Shown here: positions 18,112 to 23,491 of the stretch, one piece after another
Layout: every line of letters begins with the position of its first letter
How positions within the stretch are numbered: position 1 is the stretch's first letter
IMG/VR virus record: IMGVR_UViG_3300042485_002137
Coordinates: 1-23,491 of that record
DNA length: 23,491 nt
Source of the DNA: a virus
Reading direction: 5' to 3' (one strand)
The notes under the pieces: generated by a model
Seen by the model: only the letters and a program-made list of their open reading frames with translations
Told to the model about the DNA's origin: nothing
The model's database searches: none
Made by a program: the position numbers and the translations under genes

Positions 18112-18888
18112 ATGGGATTAAAGTTTGGCACCTTGTGGTTTGGCAATGAACCAACACTGCTTCAACAAATTTCTTGGCATTCATACATTTACCATGGACA
18201 TGAATTAAATATATATCTTTATGACATGTCTATTGAAGTGCCAAAGGGTGCTATTAAAAAAGATGCAAATGAAATTATTTTAGAAAAAGACATATTTTTA
18301 ACAAAATTTGATGATCCCCTTTTAGGTGGAGGACATCAACAGTTTGCTGACTTATTTAGACTTTATATGTTAAAGGAAACCAACCTTATTTGGACCGACT
18401 CCGACATGGTTTGTTTAAACGATGTTTGGCCAGATCCAGAGCCTTATCTTTTTGGTTTTATGATAGATAGGCCACATCCAGCAAGAGGTCCAATAAGAAT
18501 TAATAATGATATTTTATATATTAGTAATCATGATATTATAGATGAAATAATTGATAACTTTGTTTGTTTACCCTCTGGATCTAAAGAAGATCAGATTAAA
18601 TATGGACCAGAACTATTAACAAATATAATTTCAAAAAATAATTTAATGAGTTTTGTTAAAGAAGAAAAAGTTTTTCATGCAGTAAGATATGCACATGTTG
18701 ATGATTTTTTAAATCCAATTATTTTTGAAATAACAAAAAAATTAATAGAAAAACGTCCTGCCGTATCTTTATTTGCTTCTTCTTGGCTAAGACATAATTT
18801 AAAAATTCCAAATATACATTCAGTTCCAAAAGAGAACACTGTAATTGGATATTTAACTAAAAAATATATACCAACAAAATTAAATTAA
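18112..18888 (+). CDS. DxD glycosyltransferase (GT32/capsular type)
   Basis: 258 aa. The start MGLKFGTLWFGNEP is a nucleotide-sugar-fold first strand; the helix QQFADLFRLYMLKE leads into NLIWTDSDMVCL with D96-S-D98 metal-binding residues, characteristic of DxD transferases that act on glycans or proteins. The C-terminal half is variable. Sugar and acceptor are not deducible. It opens the modification block followed by oxygenases, which supports fibre glycosylation after hydroxylation. Different from, and only distantly like, the GT32 at 5222. Confidence 0.75.
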   Translation: MGLKFGTLWFGNEPTLLQQISWHSYIYHGHELNIYLYDMSIEVPKGAIKKDANEIILEKDIFLTKFDDPLLGGGHQQFADLFRLYMLKETNLIWTDSDMVCLNDVWPDPEPYLFGFMIDRPHPARGPIRINNDILYISNHDIIDEIIDNFVCLPSGSKEDQIKYGPELLTNIISKNNLMSFVKEEKVFHAVRYAHVDDFLNPIIFEITKKLIEKRPAVSLFASSWLRHNLKIPNIHSVPKENTVIGYLTKKYIPTKLN

Positions 18889-18906
18889 CATAAAAGGAGA
18901 TAAAAA

Positions 18907-19635
18907 ATGAATAATAAAGAAAATATTCAATATGATGAAAATTCAAATCACTGGTTTACAAAAGATAGATCAGAGACCTCAAGTAATAGAGTTAGTTCAA
19001 AACTTTTAAATGGTGGAATCTTAGTTGAAAATTTGGCTTTAGGAGTTAATGTCTATCAAAATGTATTTTCATTAGAAGATTCAAAAAGATATATTAATAC
19101 TCTTGAATCAAATTTAAATGGCACCAAAGGTCACAGTTGGTCTGAAGCACAAGTTACAAACTCTACAACTCCAATTAAAAAAGCAAGAGATTGTGTAGAT
19201 TTTAAATATAAACAAGAAAATTTGGGCGAAAGAAATGAAGACAATGCAGAACTTTTAGATCTTCATCAAGAAATATATGAAAAATTAAAATATTGTGTAG
19301 ATGATTATGCTGCATATTGGGGTATAAATGTTGTATATTATGAGGCATTTAATTTTGTTAAGTATGAAGGAGAAGGCTCTCACTTTAATATTCATGCAGA
19401 TCATGGCCCAGCATATAATTGCACGGTATCCGCTGTAATATATATTAATGACGACTATGAGGGTGGGGAATTAAAATTTCCAAGATTAGATAATCTTGTT
19501 TATAAGCCCAAAGTTGGCGACATAGTGCTTTGTCCGTCAAATTATATCTATGAGCATGCATCATTACCAATGAAAGTGGGAACAAAATATTGTGTTGTGG
19601 TCATGACTGATATCAACGAGTTAGGACATAGATAA
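18907..19635 (+). CDS. 2OG-Fe(II) dioxygenase, P4H-like (1)
   Basis: Oxidises a substrate with 2-oxoglutarate and Fe(II). 242 aa with a C-terminal jelly-roll (about 145-242) holding IHADHG (H163, D165), NDDYEGGELKFPR, YEHASLP (H217) and GTKYCVV, where K227 replaces the usual Arg as 2OG anchor, as in prolyl 4-hydroxylases. AAGGAGAT upstream. Its closest relative here is 20436-21089. The substrate is unknown; fibre proline or lysine is my inference from context. Confidence 0.85.
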   Translation: MNNKENIQYDENSNHWFTKDRSETSSNRVSSKLLNGGILVENLALGVNVYQNVFSLEDSKRYINTLESNLNGTKGHSWSEAQVTNSTTPIKKARDCVDFKYKQENLGERNEDNAELLDLHQEIYEKLKYCVDDYAAYWGINVVYYEAFNFVKYEGEGSHFNIHADHGPAYNCTVSAVIYINDDYEGGELKFPRLDNLVYKPKVGDIVLCPSNYIYEHASLPMKVGTKYCVVVMTDINELGHR

Positions 19636-19636
19636 G

Positions 19637-20425
19637 TTGAGTAAAGGTTTTAATACATTTAAAAATATAATTAAATTTAAGCCATATAGACCTTGGCTAA
19701 ATGATCAAAGTTTTTCTGCGCCCTGTCCAACACAAAAAACAATACCAGATTGGTATAAGGATGCAGATAGATTTGCTAAAATGCCAAATGGAGAATATTA
19801 TCAAGCATCAAAAGAAATGTGTCCTTTTCCAAAAGAAGGAACCGCAGATGACTACGGTAAGATCCCAACATGGAAAGCATGTCCAGCAATTTTAGATGCT
19901 TTTTCTACAGGATATGTTTTAAAAACTCCATGTGATCTTACATTTTTTAAAAATGAAAAAGGAATAATTGATGTTAAGGTCCCTGATTTAAAATACAAAG
20001 ATTTTTGTGGACAACGACCTGCAATGCCACAATTTGAACACCCTAAAGGATTTTATAAAGATCATTTTGCTTGGTATTCAGATTGGGGGCTAGAACTTCC
20101 AGAGGGTTATAGTGCACTATTTATGACTCCAATGAATAGATTTGATTTGCCATTTTTAAATACAACTGGCATAGTTGATTCTGATAAAGTTCATGTTCTT
20201 GGAACTTTTCCATTTTTTATTGCAGAAGGCTGGGAAGGAACTTTACCAGCAGGAACTCCTTACTTACAAATACTTCCTTTCAAAAGAGAAAATTGGGAAC
20301 AAAAAATAGAAAATTTAGATCAAAATCAAATGTATGATAAACTAGTAGATAATGCAAAATTTTATCGCAAACCAGATGGCGGTATTTATAAAAACAAAGT
20401 ATGGTCTAAAAGAGAATATAAATAA
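19637..20425 (+). CDS. DUF6065-like protein (1), TTG start
   Basis: 262 aa starting at TTG (MSKGFNTFKNIIKFKPYRPW) directly after the upstream stop; no in-frame ATG occurs before residue 49. It has IPDWYKDA (36-43), IPTWKACPAILDAFSTGYVL (76-95), an LPEGYSALFMTPMNRFDLP stretch (154-172) and AGTPYLQILPFKRENW (205-220), a layout I recall from DUF6065-type phage proteins of jelly-roll shape. Function unknown. A weaker relative lies at 21089. Interleaving with dioxygenases suggests a common pathway, perhaps as substrate-binding or second-step proteins. Confidence 0.6.
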   Translation: MSKGFNTFKNIIKFKPYRPWLNDQSFSAPCPTQKTIPDWYKDADRFAKMPNGEYYQASKEMCPFPKEGTADDYGKIPTWKACPAILDAFSTGYVLKTPCDLTFFKNEKGIIDVKVPDLKYKDFCGQRPAMPQFEHPKGFYKDHFAWYSDWGLELPEGYSALFMTPMNRFDLPFLNTTGIVDSDKVHVLGTFPFFIAEGWEGTLPAGTPYLQILPFKRENWEQKIENLDQNQMYDKLVDNAKFYRKPDGGIYKNKVWSKREYK

Positions 20426-20435
20426 GGAGCAATAA

Positions 20436-21089
20436 ATGCAAACATGGACAGAAAAAATTAGTTATGGAAATGGCATAGTATGTTACAGAGGAGTTATTAA
20501 AAAGGAATTCAATGTTATTGACAGGCTTGAGTCAAATCTTAAACCAGTTGGCCATGCAACAGCATATAGTTGGCTACCAGCATATGTAGGGTATAGAGAG
20601 TTGATGCCACAATACAGAGATTGCAATGATTTTAAATTTAAAAAAACTGATATTGAGCACGATAAAAGCGAAATCTCTTTAAATCTTCAGGCACTATGGC
20701 AAGACGTATATGACGCTCAAAGTCCAGCAGTAGAAGACTATTGTAGAGATTATAATATTCATAAGTTAAAATATTGGGAAGCGTTTAACTTTATTAAATA
20801 TGGCCCAGGACAACACTTTCAAGAACATCATGATCATGGATTTTCTTATAACTGCACTGTTTCACTTGTTGCATATGTTAATGATGACTACGAAGGTGGA
20901 GAACTATATTTTAGATTACAAAATTTAAATATTAAGCCACAGGCTGGCGATTTATATATATTTCCATCTAACTTTATGTATCCACATAGAGCGATGCCAG
21001 TTCATTCTGGAACAAAATACTCTATTGTTACAATGTTGGACTACAGCAAAAAGTTTCATACCCCAGAAATGTATATGGGAGACGATTAA
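20436..21089 (+). CDS. 2OG-Fe(II) dioxygenase, P4H-like (2)
   Basis: 217 aa: EHHDHG (H131, D133), NDDYEGGELYF, MYPHRAMP (H184), GTKYSIV (K194 as 2OG anchor). It parallels the oxygenase at 18907 in order and spacing, and the neighbouring KYWEAFNFIKYGPG matches VYYEAFNFVKYEGE there. AAGGAG site. Shares its last base with the next gene (TAATG). The Lys anchor again resembles prolyl 4-hydroxylases; substrate unknown. Confidence 0.85.
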   Translation: MQTWTEKISYGNGIVCYRGVIKKEFNVIDRLESNLKPVGHATAYSWLPAYVGYRELMPQYRDCNDFKFKKTDIEHDKSEISLNLQALWQDVYDAQSPAVEDYCRDYNIHKLKYWEAFNFIKYGPGQHFQEHHDHGFSYNCTVSLVAYVNDDYEGGELYFRLQNLNIKPQAGDLYIFPSNFMYPHRAMPVHSGTKYSIVTMLDYSKKFHTPEMYMGDD

Positions 21090-21805
21090 TGTTTAATGTT
21101 TCAGTTGAAAAACAAGACTACTCTACTATGCAGATTACGCCAATGTCTATCAAAAGAGATTGGATGGATCAAACTTCAGACAATCATGCCTATAGATGTT
21201 TCCCAGTAACACAAGCAAATGTAATTGGTTGGAATATATCTTGTTTAGAAGACATAAACTTTGTTTGGAATGGAATTAATGATCAATCTGGAGACAATAT
21301 TCAACTTTTGAGTTCAGAAAACATTGCTTATACTGGACGTGGACAATCAACTATAAGTTTTAATACTGGACTAGTTTTTAAAACAGACCAAAATGTTAGT
21401 CTTCTTACCATTAACCCAGTTAATTATTTTTTTGATGATTTTGAAACTATGTCTTCATTAATAACTACCTCATTTTATGATGGTCCACTTCCTTTAGCGA
21501 TTAAAGCACGGTCTCCGAATAAAAATGTATTAATAAAAGCGGGAACTCCACTAGGTACAATTATTCCAATTTCATTAAGTGATTTAAATAATACTTGTAT
21601 TGAAATAAATAGATATCAGGATAATGATAGTCAAAGAAAAAAAGCAGAGATGTCATATGGGTTTGAAGCACAAAAAATTAATCAGTCTGGAGAGTGGACG
21701 GATTGGTATAGAAATGGCGTTAATGAAAAAGGAGAAACTCTTGGAAATCACGAAGTTAAGGTTTTAAAACTTTCTGTTAAAAATAATATAGGTGATATAA
21801 TTTAA
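21089..21805 (+). CDS. DUF6065-like protein (2)
   Basis: 238 aa, beginning MFNVSVEKQDYSTMQITPMSI. RDWMDQTSDNHAYRCFP (23-39), then QANVIGWNI (42-50), DINFVWNG, LVFKTDQNV and KAGTPLGTIIPIS (about 165-178) recall the DUF6065 pattern of a double-stranded beta-helix. Its similarity to 19637-20425 is weak in sequence but similar in layout. The codons for its end (GDII-stop) hold the promoter of the next gene. It lacks a recognisable 2OG metal triad, so it is not simply another oxygenase. Function unknown. Confidence 0.55.
   Translation: MFNVSVEKQDYSTMQITPMSIKRDWMDQTSDNHAYRCFPVTQANVIGWNISCLEDINFVWNGINDQSGDNIQLLSSENIAYTGRGQSTISFNTGLVFKTDQNVSLLTINPVNYFFDDFETMSSLITTSFYDGPLPLAIKARSPNKNVLIKAGTPLGTIIPISLSDLNNTCIEINRYQDNDSQRKKAEMSYGFEAQKINQSGEWTDWYRNGVNEKGETLGNHEVKVLKLSVKNNIGDII
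21793..21801 (+). promoter_or_regulatory. Extended -10 promoter within the end of the upstream gene; leaderless
   Basis: TGATATAAT is written in the last codons of 21089-21805 (Gly-Asp-Ile-Ile) and ends 6 nt before the ATG at 21808. Confidence 0.6.
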
Positions 21806-21807
21806 AT

Positions 21808-22479
21808 ATGAACTCTATAAATAATGTTGTAATTAGAAAACCTTCAATAACTCCCTCTGGATGGTTTGGAAATAGCAAAGAAATGATTGTTGAGTTAGAA
21901 AATTTTATGACTCAAGAAGAAATAGACTTTTTAGAAAAGGCTGCAAAATCTTTAACTATTTGGGACGTTACAGAAACTCACGTAAATGAAAATGGCACTG
22001 TAGTTTACGATTCTGATTATTGGAAAGACAGAGTTGCAACTCAACCAACATTAGATAAAAATAATCCATCTATATCTCCAGTAATTGCAGGTTTGTTTGA
22101 AAGACTAAAGCCAATTATTGAAGATTTTTATAAAGTTAAGGTTATTCCAACTGGAACTACAATCGTAAGATGGTTACCAGGACAACTTCAAAACCCCCAT
22201 GCAGACAAAGAATTACACGAAGGTCCAGATGCTGGACTTCCAAATGATTTTCCAAACTATGACCTATCTAGTTTATTTTATTTAAATGAAGACTATGAAG
22301 GCGGAGAACTATATTTTCCAAATCAAGGAGTTAAATTTAAACCAAAAAAGGGTGCTGCTTATTTTTTTCCAGGAGACATGCAATATATTCACGGAGTAAC
22401 AGAAGTTAAAAGTGGAATTAGGTATACATGCCCATTTTTTTGGGAAATTACAGAACACACGGGAGACAGAAAGCCATGA
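21808..22479 (+). CDS. 2OG-Fe(II) dioxygenase (3)
   Basis: 223 aa: NPHADKE (H131, D133), LSSLFYLNEDYEGGELYFP, QYIHGVTEV (H195), SGIRYTCPFFW (R205 as 2OG anchor). The Arg anchor puts it in a different subgroup from the first two. An N-terminal segment TQEEIDFLEKAAKS (35-48) is the usual helix of such enzymes. Leaderless from an extended -10. Overlaps the next gene as ATGA. The substrate is unknown; its position argues for a fibre or cell-surface target. Confidence 0.85.
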   Translation: MNSINNVVIRKPSITPSGWFGNSKEMIVELENFMTQEEIDFLEKAAKSLTIWDVTETHVNENGTVVYDSDYWKDRVATQPTLDKNNPSISPVIAGLFERLKPIIEDFYKVKVIPTGTTIVRWLPGQLQNPHADKELHEGPDAGLPNDFPNYDLSSLFYLNEDYEGGELYFPNQGVKFKPKKGAAYFFPGDMQYIHGVTEVKSGIRYTCPFFWEITEHTGDRKP

Positions 22480-23234
22480 ATTTAAATAATAAAAAAAGAT
22501 TAACTAAAGATATTGTAATTTATGAAAATTTTATAGATAAAGATACCTCTGCAAAACTTATAAAAGTTTTAGATAAACACGCAGATACTGGTAAAATTAC
22601 TTGGACTCCAATATCATTTTATGAATCTTATTCCTCTGTATTACCACAAGATAATGATGAAGATGTTATTAGTGAAGGTCTTAGCCCTAATATTTTTTCA
22701 GAAATTAAACAGGGAATTATAAATGCAGTAGCAAGCGTTCATGATCTTGATCCAAAAATAATTTCTCAAATTGGATATCATACACAAAAATGGGAACCAG
22801 GGGCTTATGCAAGAATGCATTCTGATAATACTGATGAGCATGGCAATTCTGGTGCATTTACCAGAAGTCGGTATGCAGCATTTTTATATTTAAATGAAAA
22901 TTTTGATGGAGGAATATTAAAATTTCCAAAACAAAATATTGAGATTGCTCCTAAAGTAGGAATGTTGGCAGCCTTTGATGGTGGATTTAGTAATATGCAT
23001 GAAGTAACATTAATAACAAAAGGAATTAGATACACCCTTGGATCATTTTGGGATGATAGAGAAGAATCAGATTATCCAGAAGAAACACGTAAAATGTGGG
23101 CAGAAGAAATGCAAAAAATTAGAGATGCTCAAAAAATTGAAAAAGAAGAATGGCAAGAACTTATTAAACAAGGCTATAAAATTGATATGAATGGAAATAA
23201 GTATAAGATAGAGGAGTTAGATATCAATGAGTAG
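22476..23234 (+). CDS. 2OG-Fe(II) dioxygenase (4) with charged C-terminal extension
   Basis: 252 aa. The start is the ATG at 22476, overlapping the previous stop as ATGA with GGGAG upstream; an in-frame start at 22428 lies inside the previous gene. ARMHSD (H115, D117), YAAFLYLNENFDGGILKFP, SNMHEVTL (H175), KGIRYTLGSFW (R185). After the jelly-roll, residues 195-252 form a charged helical tail (MWAEEMQKIRDAQKIEKEEW) absent from the others. It overlaps the following gene by 8 nt. Related to oxygenase 3 by the Arg anchor. Confidence 0.85.
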   Translation: MNLNNKKRLTKDIVIYENFIDKDTSAKLIKVLDKHADTGKITWTPISFYESYSSVLPQDNDEDVISEGLSPNIFSEIKQGIINAVASVHDLDPKIISQIGYHTQKWEPGAYARMHSDNTDEHGNSGAFTRSRYAAFLYLNENFDGGILKFPKQNIEIAPKVGMLAAFDGGFSNMHEVTLITKGIRYTLGSFWDDREESDYPEETRKMWAEEMQKIRDAQKIEKEEWQELIKQGYKIDMNGNKYKIEELDINE

Positions 23235-23491
23235 TTTTCTAAAAAAAGAACTTGTAGAAGATGGATTTAGTGTTGTAGATATTACAGATAATATTTTATT
23301 GGTAGAAAATTTTATTTCTAAAGAAGAGTTAGAGACTATTTTAGAAATTATTAATACAACAGAAGAAAAGGAATGGTTTGTAGCATATCAACAAAGTTTG
23401 GCTGAATTTTGTTTATTAAAGTTTGGCTCAGATGATGTTGAAAAAATGGTTGCTGAAGGGAAATATGAAGTTACCAAAGGCTGGGATGATA
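23227..23491 (+). CDS. Probable fifth oxygenase, N-terminal part (truncated by window)
   Basis: 88 codons from ATG 23227, overlapping the previous stop by 8 nt with GAGGAG upstream. The peptide starts MSSFLKKELVEDGFSVVDIT and has LLVENFISKEELETILEII (about 28-46), the usual first helix of 2OG-Fe(II) oxygenases. The metal-binding region lies beyond the window, so the call is based on context and this N-terminal pattern. Confidence 0.5.
   Translation, partial: MSSFLKKELVEDGFSVVDITDNILLVENFISKEELETILEIINTTEEKEWFVAYQQSLAEFCLLKFGSDDVEKMVAEGKYEVTKGWDD

Overview
The window reads as part of an AT-rich tailed-phage genome (Caudoviricetes-like). Evidence: densely packed genes joined by TAATG or ATGA overlaps, a long run of modular tail-fibre and baseplate-type genes, a secreted lysozyme-like lysin, a small membrane protein of holin type, and many microproteins. 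No rRNA, tRNA, CRISPR array, insertion sequence, integrase, or head or terminase gene is visible. At least 13 genes have a TATAAT-type -10 box ending only 5-9 nt before the start codon, which predicts leaderless mRNAs. That habit, together with holin and zinc-ribbon types I associate with actinophages, suggests an aquatic actinobacterial host. This host call is an inference.

Layout. (1) 1-1459, minus strand: ten tiny genes, several encoding Cys-pair (zinc-ribbon-like) peptides, with an extended -10 promoter at 1509-1517 for the distal group. (2) 1460-2049, no gene: four DnaA-box-like 9-mers, an AT-rich stretch and four copies of a 16-bp direct repeat, a candidate replication origin lying between divergent gene groups. 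(3) 2050-4166: a microprotein region of 20-74 aa genes, mostly plus strand, many leaderless. (4) 4203-5953: a possible PD-(D/E)XK-type nuclease on the minus strand, then a holin-like membrane protein and a GT32-type glycosyltransferase on the plus strand. (5) 5954-6233: a regulatory stretch with three promoters and a strong hairpin with a C-rich loop, possibly a small RNA. (6) 6234-10666 and 11436-18083: tail-tip and fibre genes, including a collagen-like protein, three BppU-like immunoglobulin-type proteins, LTNKTLTSP-repeat fibres, two fibronectin-III proteins ending in long Pro-Phe-Phe tracts, and an S74-type chaperone domain split into two reading frames. A lysozyme-like lysin on the minus strand (10742-11293) interrupts this block. 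(7) 18112 to the window end: a second DxD glycosyltransferase followed by at least four 2-oxoglutarate/Fe(II) dioxygenases, probably a fifth cut off by the window edge, interleaved with two proteins of a DUF6065-like family.

The most interesting reading is that part 7, with the glycosyltransferase at 5222-5953, is a post-translational modification cassette. P4H-type dioxygenases would hydroxylate proline or lysine in the collagen-like and Pro-Phe-Phe fibres encoded just upstream, and the glycosyltransferases would decorate the hydroxyl groups. This is inferred from gene neighbourhood and substrate character and is not proven. Other items worth checking are the split S74 chaperone, the leaderless promoter grammar, the candidate origin with its repeat-and-hairpin array, and the C-rich-loop RNA.
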